In this document: in pieces, positions 23,896 to 32,413 of the stretch
Layout: each line of letters starts with the position of its first letter
Numbering within the stretch: position 1 is the first letter of the stretch
Source: Salinisphaeraceae bacterium
GTDB lineage: Bacteria; Pseudomonadota; Gammaproteobacteria; Nevskiales; Salinisphaeraceae
Reading direction: 5' to 3'
Assembly (NCBI GenBank): GCA_002683405.1
Contig: NYTH01000006.1
Span: forward strand, 1-64,000
Length of the DNA stretch: 64,000 nt
Translations under genes and position numbers: made by a program
Notes under the pieces: model-generated
Told to the model about the DNA's origin: nothing
What the model saw: only the letters and a program-made list of their open reading frames with translations
Databases searched by the model: none

Positions 23896-25308
23896 ATGTC
23901 CACGCAATCTGAAGTTATAAGCGGTTTTCAGACCCGCGCCGCCAATGTAGCGGCCAATCTGGTGCCCATGCACTGGCAAATCCGCGCGCTGCGCTTGCTG
24001 CTGAAAGGCAAGAAATTGACTTTGGGCGCGCGTTCTGTGCCGGATGTGGTTGAAGCGCCGGTGCCCGATGTGAACACATTGGCCTTGGACGAAATCGACC
24101 TCAGCAACCCGTTCCTCTACCGACAGGATAAATGGCGCAGCTATTACAAACGCCTGCGCGACGAGGCGCCGGTGCATTACCAGCAGAACAGCCTGTTTGG
24201 TCCCTTCTGGTCGGTAACCCGGTTCGACGACATTATTTACGTCGACAAGAATCACGAGCTTTTCTCCTCCGAACCCGTGATTATTCTGGGTGACACCCCT
24301 GAGGGTTTGCCCATGGAAATGTTCATTGCGATGGATCCGCCCAAGCATGACGAGCAGCGGCGCGCGGTGCAGAGCGTGGTGTCGCCGCAGAATCTCAAGG
24401 AAATGGAGGACCTGATCCGCTCCCGCACCGAAGAGGTGCTCGATGATCTGCCCCTGAACGAACCGTTCAACTGGGTGCCGAGAGTATCAATTGAACTCAC
24501 CGGCCGAATGCTGGCCACGTTGCTCGATTTTCCCTACGAAAACCGACACAAGTTGGTGTACTGGTCGGATCGGATAACTGGCACGGCCGAATCCACGGGC
24601 GGCGAATACAATAATCCGGACGAGCTATTCGAGGCCGTGGCCGACATGGCCCGTGATTTCACCCAACTGTGGCGCGACAAGCAGGCCCGTCACGCCGCGG
24701 GGGAGCCGCGTAGTTTCGACGTAATCAGCCTCTTGCAAGGTAGCGAAGACACCCAGGACATGATTCGCCGACCGATGGAGTTTCTGGGCAATCTCACCCT
24801 GCTGATCGTCGGCGGCAATGACACCACGCGCAACTCCATGAGTGGTGGCGTGCTCGCTTTGAACGAATTCCCCGACGAATTTGCAAAGCTCAAGGCCAAC
24901 CCGGAGCTGATTCCGAATATGGTCTCGGAAATCATCCGCTGGCAAACACCGCTGGCGCACATGCGCCGCGTCGCGACGCAGGACGTGGAAATGCGCGGCA
25001 AGACGATCAGGAAGGGCGACCGCGTAGTGATGTGGTACGCCTCCGGCAACCGCGACGAGCGCAAGATCGATAGGCCGGACGAATTCATAATTGACCGGAA
25101 AGGCGCCCGTAATCATTTGTCCTTCGGTTTCGGCATCCATCGTTGCATGGGCAACCGGCTGGCTGAAATGCAACTGCGCATTCTCTGGGAGGAGTTGCTC
25201 AAGCGTTTCGAGAACATCGAAGTTGTGGGCGAGCCGGAACGGGTACAGTCCAACTTCGTGCGCGGCTATTCCGAACTGATGGTCAAGCTCACCCCCAAGC
25301 AGGACTAG
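23896..25308 (+). CDS. Cytochrome P450 alkane hydroxylase, CYP153A subfamily
   Basis: This 470-residue soluble P450 closely resembles CYP153A enzymes, which hydroxylate terminal carbons of medium- to long-chain alkanes, fatty acids and related aliphatics. Visible landmarks are VNTLALDEIDLSNPFLYRQ, FIAMDPPKHDEQRR and the I-helix GGNDTTRNSMSGG. The ExxR is in SEIIRWQTPLAHMRR and the haem loop is FGFGIHRCMGNRLAE, with Cys417 as ligand. Length is standard. Electrons should come from a ferredoxin and its reductase; the neighbouring ferredoxin is defective-looking and no reductase is in the window. It is likely induced through the adjacent AraC protein. Confidence 0.95.
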   Translation: MSTQSEVISGFQTRAANVAANLVPMHWQIRALRLLLKGKKLTLGARSVPDVVEAPVPDVNTLALDEIDLSNPFLYRQDKWRSYYKRLRDEAPVHYQQNSLFGPFWSVTRFDDIIYVDKNHELFSSEPVIILGDTPEGLPMEMFIAMDPPKHDEQRRAVQSVVSPQNLKEMEDLIRSRTEEVLDDLPLNEPFNWVPRVSIELTGRMLATLLDFPYENRHKLVYWSDRITGTAESTGGEYNNPDELFEAVADMARDFTQLWRDKQARHAAGEPRSFDVISLLQGSEDTQDMIRRPMEFLGNLTLLIVGGNDTTRNSMSGGVLALNEFPDEFAKLKANPELIPNMVSEIIRWQTPLAHMRRVATQDVEMRGKTIRKGDRVVMWYASGNRDERKIDRPDEFIIDRKGARNHLSFGFGIHRCMGNRLAEMQLRILWEELLKRFENIEVVGEPERVQSNFVRGYSELMVKLTPKQD

Positions 25309-25364
25309 CAACCCCCTTGACGCCCGCCGTGACCGACCCGAGTGGAATTTGTACACCGATTAGG

Positions 25365-25382
25365 TGATCATTCGGTCAATAA
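25365..25382 (+). promoter_or_regulatory. Candidate operator TGATC-N4-GGTCA-ATAA upstream of the BVMO
   Basis: TGATCATTCGGTCA (25365-25378) is followed by ATAA. It matches the dyad seen at 32209-32226, at 20800-20813 and, on the other strand, at 51387-51400. It lies in the gap between CYP153A and the Baeyer-Villiger monooxygenase, about 145 bp before the latter's start. Confidence 0.4.
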
Positions 25383-25525
25383 GCTAAATTGTGTCCGCTG
25401 GCTAAGGCCTTGCGCCATTGGGGGTGGGCTGCGTGCCTGACGTGTTGCCCTCCGAATCAGGATCCGCGCGTGCCGACGCGTACATGATCGGGAGTGCGCG
25501 AGGAAGGGCACCAAGGGTGAGCACG

Positions 25526-27157
25526 ATGACCGAACACCGATCCGTTGATGCACTTGTCATAGGGGCGGGCTTTGCCGGCCTGTACCTTATGTACCGGCTG
25601 CGCGACCTGCTGGGTCTGGAGGTAATTGGCGTTGACGCCGCCAGCGACGTCGGCGGTACCTGGTACTGGAACCGCTATCCCGGCGCGCGTTCGGACACAG
25701 AGAGCCAGGTGTACTGCTACTCGTTCAGCAAGGCGTTGCTGCGCGAATGGCGCTGGAGCGATCGCTACCCGCGACAGCCCGAGATCCTGAGATACCTGAA
25801 CTTTGTTGCCGATCAGTTCGATCTGAAACGCAGCTTCATTTTCGGCGAGCGCGTAATCGCCGCTCACTACGACGACGATGCCGGCCGCTGGCAGGTTACA
25901 ACCGACCAGGGTCGTCGCATCGACTGCCGCTATCTGCTCGCGGGAGTGGGTCTGCTTTCGGCCGCCAACCTGCCGGCGATTCCGGGGCGCGAGTCGTTTG
26001 GCGGAGAGCAGTACCACACGGGCAACTGGCCGCGGCAGGGCGTAGGCTTTGCCGGCAAGCGGGTGGGGGTCATCGGCACCGGGTCCACCGGGGTGCAGCT
26101 CATTAGTGAAATCGCCGGCCAGGTCGAACACCTGACAGTCTTCCAGCGTTCGCCCCAGTACAGCGTACCGGCGCGTCACGGGCCCCTGGCGGAGGAAACC
26201 CAGGCGCAAATCCAGCAAAACTACGACCAGATATGGGCGCGGGTACGCAGCTCGGGGGTGGCTTTCGATTTTCCGGAGGCAACGGTATCGGCGCTATCAG
26301 TTGATGAGGCTGCGCGCCAGGCTGAATTCGAGCGTGGCTGGCAGGAGGGTGGCGGGTTTCGCTTCATGTTCGGGTGTTTCAACGATATCGCCACGGACCC
26401 GCGTGCCAACGAAATGGCCGCCGAGTTCATCCGCGGCAAGATTCGCGAAATCGTCAAGGACCCGCGGATCGCGCAAAAGCTGCTGCCCGATGACCTCTAT
26501 GCCAAACGGCCGCTGTGCGACCCCGGCTATTACCAGGTCTATAACCGCGATAATGTGGAACTCGTCGATGTACGGGCCGAACCCATCGAGACCATCACCC
26601 ACGGCGGCGTGCGGACTCGTGCGGGCGAATACCCCCTGGATATGCTCGTATTCGCCACCGGTTTCGATGCGGTCACGGGCAATTACACCCGCATGGATAT
26701 TCGCGGACGCGGGGGGCAACTGCTGGCCGATGTGTGGGCCGACGGGCCGACCAGCTATGCGGGCATGGCCAATCATGGCTTTCCTAACCTGTTCATGGTG
26801 GAGGGCCCGAACGGCCCGTTTACCAACCTGCCGCCGACCATAGAAACGCAGGTGGAATGGATCAGCGGGCTTATCGCTCATGGCCTGCGCGAAGACAGGC
26901 CCATTCTGGAAGCCCGAGCCGAAGCCGAGTCCCGATGGCTGTCGACATGCCGGGAGATTGCGGATCAAACCCTGTTCCCTCAGGCGGACTCCTGGATTTT
27001 CGGCAGCAACGTGCCGGGCAAGGCCCGCGCGGTGATGTTCTACCTGGGCGGTCTGGGGCCGTACCGCCAACTACTGGGCGAACAGCGCCGCCAGGGGTAC
27101 CCCGCAATCCGGCAATCCGGCTTGTCGGCGGCGGCGCGGGCCGCGGATTCGGAATGA
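25526..27157 (+). CDS. Class I Baeyer-Villiger monooxygenase (cyclohexanone-monooxygenase-like)
   Basis: This 543-residue FAD/NADPH enzyme inserts oxygen beside a ketone to give an ester or lactone. The first Rossmann motif is VIGAGFAGLYLMYRL and the second is VIGTGSTGVQLI. Between them lies the BVMO fingerprint SFGGEQYHTGNWP (FxGxxxHxxxWP). GGTWYWNRYPGARSD is also typical, and length matches cyclohexanone-type BVMOs. The start is either this ATG or the GTG 9 bp upstream; both have AAGGG-type sites. Next to an alcohol dehydrogenase and a P450 it could complete an alcohol, ketone, lactone sequence for a cyclic or internal-ketone substrate (inference). Confidence 0.93.
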   Translation: MTEHRSVDALVIGAGFAGLYLMYRLRDLLGLEVIGVDAASDVGGTWYWNRYPGARSDTESQVYCYSFSKALLREWRWSDRYPRQPEILRYLNFVADQFDLKRSFIFGERVIAAHYDDDAGRWQVTTDQGRRIDCRYLLAGVGLLSAANLPAIPGRESFGGEQYHTGNWPRQGVGFAGKRVGVIGTGSTGVQLISEIAGQVEHLTVFQRSPQYSVPARHGPLAEETQAQIQQNYDQIWARVRSSGVAFDFPEATVSALSVDEAARQAEFERGWQEGGGFRFMFGCFNDIATDPRANEMAAEFIRGKIREIVKDPRIAQKLLPDDLYAKRPLCDPGYYQVYNRDNVELVDVRAEPIETITHGGVRTRAGEYPLDMLVFATGFDAVTGNYTRMDIRGRGGQLLADVWADGPTSYAGMANHGFPNLFMVEGPNGPFTNLPPTIETQVEWISGLIAHGLREDRPILEARAEAESRWLSTCREIADQTLFPQADSWIFGSNVPGKARAVMFYLGGLGPYRQLLGEQRRQGYPAIRQSGLSAAARAADSE

Positions 27158-27192
27158 TCCGGTTCGGCCTGTCGGCTTCCGTATCCGGATCA
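27155..27192. terminator. Possible bidirectional hairpin between convergent genes
   Basis: TGATCCGG (27155-27162) and CCGGATCA (27185-27192) are perfect inverted repeats that contain the stop codons of both convergent genes. There is no T-tract and the loop is 22 nt, so termination function is only suggested. Confidence 0.4.
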
Positions 27193-28290
27193 GCGACCCA
27201 GGCCGGGAATCAGCATGGAATGGATGGATTCCTCGCCGGGAATTTCGCGTGCCAGGGTCCGGATGCCCAGCTCCGCGTCCTCGAGGTCGAAGTCGTGGGT
27301 ATGCATGTTTTGCAGGGGCAGGCGGCGCGACTCGATCAGGCTGATGGCGCTGCGATAGCCGGAAGAGGTCACACCAATGGCCCCCTTCACCTGGATTTCC
27401 TTGAGCACGATATGGTCGGAGATAAAATCCGGGATGGGCTTGAAGCCCTTCACCCCGGCCAGCACGATGGTGCCGCCTCGGCGAACGGCCTGCACGGCGT
27501 CTGTAATGGGCTGGGTGGAGTAGGAGGTTACTTCCACCACCACGTCGACACCGCGGCCGTCGGTGATCTCGTTGACCCGTTCGAGCAGGTTTTCGTTTTC
27601 CACGTCGACAACATGGTCAGCCCCGTAGAGCCTGGCCAGTTCCAGTTTTTTCTCGTCGGCGGCCAGGCCGGTCACGATAATGTTCGCCGCGCCGGCTTCG
27701 CGGGCCGCGATGACGCTCGCCAGGCCCCGTTGCCCCGGCCCCATGATCAGCACGCTGTCGCCCACGGTGGTGCCCGGCATTTCCACGGCCCAGCGGAATC
27801 CCGCGCCAAGGGGATTGAACATCACGGCAAGTTCCGGTGGCAGGCTCTTGTCGACCTTGTGCACGACCGCGTTGGGGGCGACCACCATGTATTCGGCGTA
27901 AGCGCCCCACAGGCCGTGCGCCTGGCTGGTGAGGATATAGGAATAAATCTGACGGTCCGGGCACAGGTGGTAATGGCCGCCGTAACAGGTGCTGCAGCAG
28001 TGGCAGGCGAGCATGGTCTCCACCGCCACGCGGTCGCCCACATCCACTTTCCAGCGGGCCGCCGCCCGGTCGCCGATGGCTTCTATGATGCCCAGCGGTT
28101 CGTGACCGGGGATGACCGGCATGGGCATTTGCAGCACCCCCGCATATTGCTCGTAATCGCTGCCGCACAGGCCGCAGGCTTCGATACGCAAGATTGCGAT
28201 GTCATCGGCCAGTTGCGGCATGGGAAATTCATGAGCTTCCAGCTTGCGCGGGGCGGTCTGAACCATGGCGAGGGTCTTACTGGGCAACAT
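27190..28290 (-). CDS. Zinc-dependent medium-chain alcohol dehydrogenase
   Basis: This 366-residue MDR enzyme oxidises an alcohol with NAD(P). The catalytic-zinc region is ACGLCGSDYEQYAG and GHEPLGIIEAIGD. A four-cysteine structural-zinc lobe follows (CHCCSTCYGGHYHLC), and the Rossmann segment is VLIMGPGQRGLASVIAAREAGA. AAGGAGCC precedes the ATG. The gene converges with the BVMO gene and is divergent from a CMD-like gene. Supply of a ketone to the BVMO is an attractive role, though no substrate can be named. Confidence 0.9.
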   Translation of the reverse strand: MLPSKTLAMVQTAPRKLEAHEFPMPQLADDIAILRIEACGLCGSDYEQYAGVLQMPMPVIPGHEPLGIIEAIGDRAAARWKVDVGDRVAVETMLACHCCSTCYGGHYHLCPDRQIYSYILTSQAHGLWGAYAEYMVVAPNAVVHKVDKSLPPELAVMFNPLGAGFRWAVEMPGTTVGDSVLIMGPGQRGLASVIAAREAGAANIIVTGLAADEKKLELARLYGADHVVDVENENLLERVNEITDGRGVDVVVEVTSYSTQPITDAVQAVRRGGTIVLAGVKGFKPIPDFISDHIVLKEIQVKGAIGVTSSGYRSAISLIESRRLPLQNMHTHDFDLEDAELGIRTLAREIPGEESIHSMLIPGLGR

Positions 28291-28372
28291 GTGAGGCTCC
28301 TTTTGAGTCGTATACCTTCCAGGCGGAATGACCAGGCCTGGGTGAAATCGGAAAAACCAAGGAGGATGAACA

Positions 28373-28963
28373 ATGGCAACCGAAGAGCAGCCGCGGATCG
28401 AGATGCTTCCGCAGGCGAGCGCGGCGCAAATAGCCGCCGAGCACGGGATGATGGAAGAGCTGGCACCGCTGAGCGTTTTTCGCATCCTGCTGCACCACCC
28501 CGACCTGGCGAACCAGCTGCAAGGCACGCTCAAGCAGTTGCTTTTCGAGGGCAACCGGCTGGATGCGCGTCTGCGCGAGCTCATCATCATGCGCATTGGC
28601 TGGGTCACCGGATCCGTTTACGAATGGACTCAGCACTGGCGATTGTCCATGGATCTGGAAATCCCCGAAGCCGACCTGATCGCCGTGCGCGACTGGCGCA
28701 GTGATAAGGCCACACTTTCCGACCAGGACCGCGACATTCTCCAGGCGGTGGACGAAACCCTGGAAGCGGGCAAGATTTCCGATGCCACCTGGTCGCGCTG
28801 TGCCGCATTTCTGACCACGCCGGAAGAGCGTATAGAGCTGGTGGTTGCGATCGGTAACTGGACCATGTTTTCCCAGTTGCTGCGCAGCTTGCAGGTGCCC
28901 CTGGAGGACGGCGTGGCCGCCTGGCCGCCCGACGGTCGTGCGCCGGCCAGCGCAGCGGGCTAG
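28373..28963 (+). CDS. Carboxymuconolactone decarboxylase/AhpD-like protein without the CxxC motif
   Basis: This 196-residue all-helical protein matches the CMD fold through LRELIIMRIGWVTGSVYEWTQHWRLS. The usual redox CxxC of AhpD-type proteins is absent, and the family His is kept in TQHW. Such Cys-free CMD-like proteins are common near catabolic genes and poorly characterised. An excellent site, AAGGAGG, precedes the ATG. A thioesterase gene follows 57 bp downstream in the same direction. Lactone-related chemistry would fit the BVMO next door but is speculation. Confidence 0.75.
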   Translation: MATEEQPRIEMLPQASAAQIAAEHGMMEELAPLSVFRILLHHPDLANQLQGTLKQLLFEGNRLDARLRELIIMRIGWVTGSVYEWTQHWRLSMDLEIPEADLIAVRDWRSDKATLSDQDRDILQAVDETLEAGKISDATWSRCAAFLTTPEERIELVVAIGNWTMFSQLLRSLQVPLEDGVAAWPPDGRAPASAAG

Positions 28964-29020
28964 CCCGCGGTTGCCGCCAGCAACATTTATCCGGTATCCC
29001 CTCCAAGCGAGAGACGAAGT

Positions 29021-29473
29021 ATGAGCCCCGAGAGACTGCCCCCCTTCAATGAGAAAATTGCCAGGCATTTCGTGGAGATGAGCAACAGCATGGCCGGCCT
29101 GCCGGAATACCTGGGCATCAGGCTGATCGGCATGGAGCCCGGCCGGGCGGAAGCCGAATTGCGAGTGGAAGAAAAGCTGATTACCGCCATGGGCAATATG
29201 CACGGCGGGGTGCTTTCGGCCTTCTCCGATCACCTGCTGGCCTGCGTTTGCTATCCGCACATGGAGGAGGGCGCCTGGGCGGCCACCACGGAGTTCAAGG
29301 TCAACCTCTTGGCGCCGGTGACCGGCGGCACGCTGCGGGCCAGTGCAACGCTCGTCAGCATGAGCAAGACCACGGCGGTCGTGCGTATCGATGTGGAAAA
29401 CGACGGTCGGCCCTGCAGCGCGGCGCAGGGTACGGTGACCCTGATGCGACCGCGGGCGAAGCCGCGGTCCTAG
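29021..29473 (+). CDS. PaaI-type hotdog-fold acyl-CoA thioesterase
   Basis: This 150-residue hotdog protein has the PaaI/4-HBA-CoA thioesterase active-site region MGNMHGGVLSAFSDHLLA near residues 57-74, with the HGG motif and an acidic residue on the central helix. The closing strands AATTEFKVNLLAPVTGGTL are also typical. It would release free acid and CoA from an acyl-CoA. It converges with the LuxR-type regulator gene. Confidence 0.85.
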   Translation: MSPERLPPFNEKIARHFVEMSNSMAGLPEYLGIRLIGMEPGRAEAELRVEEKLITAMGNMHGGVLSAFSDHLLACVCYPHMEEGAWAATTEFKVNLLAPVTGGTLRASATLVSMSKTTAVVRIDVENDGRPCSAAQGTVTLMRPRAKPRS

Positions 29474-29484
29474 ATCCCAGCCCT

Positions 29485-32196
29485 CTATTCGCTGCCCTCC
29501 AGCAGATTCATATCCTTGGCGGCCGCAATGGCCGCCACGCGGTTTTTCACGCCGAGCTTGGCGTAAATGTTGGTCAGGTGCCATTTAAGCGTGCCTTCGG
29601 TAATAAACAGGGCATCGGCGAGTTGCTTGTTGCCTGGGCCGGTCTGCATGCGGGCAAGAATCTGGCGTTCTCGCGCGGTGAGTTGTTTTTGGCGATCTTC
29701 GCTGTCGGACGCCGGCTGGCAGCTTGAGCCACAGTTGCCCAGCGCGTTGAGCAGCCGCTGCGCGTACTCGATACCGGGGCCGTTGGTGGATGATTCGGAC
29801 TTGTCACGCAGGTAGGTCGTCAGCAGGGGCTGTAAGCGCTTGCCTTCGTCGAGCAGGGTGCGCTGGTAGCCTTCGGCCAGGGCAATATCCAGTGCGTCTT
29901 GCAGGCAATCCAGGGCATGCGGTGACTCGTCAGCGTACAGAGCCATGGCGCGCAGCAGCAGTATCTCTGTCTGTTTTCGCTTCTGTCCGCTTGCCCGCGC
30001 GTGGGCAAGCGCCTCGTCGGTGAGTTCGATAGCCGCTGGGGCATTGTTTCGCGACAGGGCAATGCGTGCGTGGATGCGATTTGCCTTATCCTCCAGCACC
30101 CTGTGCCAGGGTTCGTGTACGGCAGGCCCTGACGAGAGTTGTTGCAATTCCTCCCACTGCCCGCTGGCCTGGTCGTTTTCTTCCGAGCGAAGCAGCAGGT
30201 TCACGCGTTCGGCGCCAAGGCAAATGGCCACCCGTGGCAGACCACGAACCCGGCCCGCGGCTTCGCCCTCGGCCAGCGTCTGCAGGGCTTCCAGGGAGTC
30301 GCCGGCCGCGAATTGCAGGCGCGCCAGTGTTACGTAGCCGACAATAATCGGGTCTGTCGAGCTTTGCTCCATCAACGCCGTGAGACCATGTCCCAGCGCG
30401 TCCCGCGCTTCGCCAAGCCGGTTGAACTCGTAAAGCAGGCCCGCCCTCATGGCGTGCAACATGGTGGCGGCGGGCGATTCGACACCCAGCGCCGGCGCCA
30501 GTTCGTCCAGTGCAAGATCACACTCGTCCAGGGCCTGTCGGTAGCGGCCCTGTTTGACGAGGATGGTCACCGCCAGCATGCAGGCCCAGGACTGCACGTA
30601 ATGGCCCTGGCATTCTCGGCAGAGCGATTGCGCGGTACGAATGTGCTCGAGCGCGGCCGGAAACTGGCTGAGCGATTTCATGGAAAACGCCAGCAGGACG
30701 TGGGCCACCGCGCGGTCGAACGCGCTCGCTTTCGGCCAGTTTGATAGCCACTGTTGCGTGGAGGATACGCAGGCCATCGCCTGATCACTCAGGCCGGCCT
30801 TGGCGCATTGCTGCAGCTCGATTCCGGCCTCGATCACCCGCGGCTGGACGGCCGGATTAGTAGACGTTCCCAGCTTGTGCTCCTTCGCCAAATGCGCCTG
30901 CAGATTCGCGCGAATGGCATCCGCCTCCTCCCATCGGCGCAGAAAGTTCAGCGACCAGGCCTGGTGGAGACGAATTTCCGGGTGCCGGGCCAACACGTCC
31001 GCAGGCAGCTTATTGGTCCAGTACAGGTAAGTATTGTGTTGGCCGTATTGTTGGGCGGTACGTTGCGCATGATCGCCAATCAGTTGGGCGGCCTGGTCGG
31101 GATAACCGGCGTTAAGACAGACTTCAATTGCCTTGTCCACATCACCGGTGTCCAGCAGCCATTTGTAGGCACGGGCGTAGGAGGGTGCCAGCAAATCGCC
31201 GAACGGGTGTTCCCCGGATTGCAGACGCTTGAGCAACCAGCCCCGGAATAGAGGATGAAGCTTGTATTCCTCCCGCTGGCCCCCCACGCGGGTGATGGGG
31301 AGCGCCCGCCGGGCTAGCTCATCCAGCAGCGCTTGTGCCTGCTGGCAACCGGCTACCGCACCGGCAAGGGCTGTGCTGAAAGAGGGGAGCAGCGAGAGTC
31401 TGAGCAGGTGCTCGTATATGCGCGGCGGCATCCGGTTTATCACGCTGTCATTCAGATAGTCGGTGATCAGCTGCGAATCGCCCTGAAGCGCACCGAGTAA
31501 CTGGTCCTGGGCGGCGTCGTCACCGTCCAGCGACAGCGCCACCAGACGTACCGCGGCCGGCCAACCTTGCGTGCGAGTCTGCAACTCTTCGAGAAAGCTC
31601 TTGCGCGGCACAATTCCGTGCTGGCGGAGCAAGGCGGCGCTTTCCTCTACCGAAAACGCTAGCTCCGAGATGCCCAATCGATGCAGTCGTCCCTCGAGCA
31701 GGGCCGAGCTAACCAGCCCTGCGAGGGGGGTCCGGCTACTGAAGATGCAAGTCAGCCCTTCCGGCTGGGCGTTCAGAATCTGCCGCAGCACGTTCTCTGC
31801 GGGCTTCTGCAGCAGCTCGTGTACATCATCAATAACCAAGGCAGAGCGGGGATTGCCAGCCGACAGTTCTGCAAGCAATGCGCGTAGCAGGGGCCCTCGG
31901 CCGATCTGCCCCGTGCTGTCAAGCAGGGACATCCTGGCCCGCGCGCCCGAACTGCCCAGGTTTTTGGCCAAATCCATGACCAGCCGGTCGCCCTGATGGT
32001 CGTCGGAGCGGGCGTGCAAGGATACGATTTGCCAATCCTGTTTGCGCAACGTGTGCTCCCACTGCGCAATCTGCGTGGATTTGCCGTAGCCGGCCGGCGC
32101 GCAAATAACCACGACCTGGCCCCGGCCCTTAAGCATCTGCTTCGGCAGGTTCAGACGCTGTCGCGGTATGTGCCAGCTGCTAGCTTGATCGCTCAT
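29485..32196 (-). CDS. Large ATP-binding LuxR-family regulator (MalT/AlkS-like)
   Basis: This 903-residue STAND/LAL-type activator opens with a P-loop NTPase (APAGYGKST near residue 35; Walker B LVIDDVHELL near residue 117). A helical arm and a long TPR-like region follow, from about residue 330 to 800. The C-terminus is a LuxR HTH, LTARERQILARMQTGPGNKQ and LKWHLTNIYAKLGVKNR. Domain order and length match MalT and AlkS, the alkane-responsive activator. The inner ATG was chosen because GAGAG is spaced six bases before it. It is divergent from the MMPL exporter. Control of exporter and P450 genes is inference. Confidence 0.88.
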   Translation of the reverse strand: MSDQASSWHIPRQRLNLPKQMLKGRGQVVVICAPAGYGKSTQIAQWEHTLRKQDWQIVSLHARSDDHQGDRLVMDLAKNLGSSGARARMSLLDSTGQIGRGPLLRALLAELSAGNPRSALVIDDVHELLQKPAENVLRQILNAQPEGLTCIFSSRTPLAGLVSSALLEGRLHRLGISELAFSVEESAALLRQHGIVPRKSFLEELQTRTQGWPAAVRLVALSLDGDDAAQDQLLGALQGDSQLITDYLNDSVINRMPPRIYEHLLRLSLLPSFSTALAGAVAGCQQAQALLDELARRALPITRVGGQREEYKLHPLFRGWLLKRLQSGEHPFGDLLAPSYARAYKWLLDTGDVDKAIEVCLNAGYPDQAAQLIGDHAQRTAQQYGQHNTYLYWTNKLPADVLARHPEIRLHQAWSLNFLRRWEEADAIRANLQAHLAKEHKLGTSTNPAVQPRVIEAGIELQQCAKAGLSDQAMACVSSTQQWLSNWPKASAFDRAVAHVLLAFSMKSLSQFPAALEHIRTAQSLCRECQGHYVQSWACMLAVTILVKQGRYRQALDECDLALDELAPALGVESPAATMLHAMRAGLLYEFNRLGEARDALGHGLTALMEQSSTDPIIVGYVTLARLQFAAGDSLEALQTLAEGEAAGRVRGLPRVAICLGAERVNLLLRSEENDQASGQWEELQQLSSGPAVHEPWHRVLEDKANRIHARIALSRNNAPAAIELTDEALAHARASGQKRKQTEILLLRAMALYADESPHALDCLQDALDIALAEGYQRTLLDEGKRLQPLLTTYLRDKSESSTNGPGIEYAQRLLNALGNCGSSCQPASDSEDRQKQLTARERQILARMQTGPGNKQLADALFITEGTLKWHLTNIYAKLGVKNRVAAIAAAKDMNLLEGSE

Positions 32197-32208
32197 GGCC
32201 ATCTCTCA

Positions 32209-32226
32209 TGACCGAAAGGTCAATAA
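32209..32226. promoter_or_regulatory. Candidate operator TGACC-N4-GGTCA-ATAA between the LuxR regulator and exporter genes
   Basis: TGACCGAAAGGTCA (32209-32222) is an inverted repeat with 5-bp arms, followed by ATAA. It lies in the 217-bp divergent gap, immediately upstream of the regulator start. The sequence matches the dyads at 25365 and 20800, and on the other strand 51387. Confidence 0.45.
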
Positions 32227-32413
32227 CGGTGCTATTATGCATGAACGCTGTGTTCGAGGCGAGGCCGGCCATGACGGGCGAGCAGTGCCTTGCAGGCTGT
32301 CGGAATCCTGAGGTACTGGGGGTAAGCGCCGGATTGCTCCGGCTGGTAATCGTCGCCGGTCCCGAGAAAAACGCTGCCTGGATTCGGACGGATTTTTAAG
32401 AGGAATTAACCCA

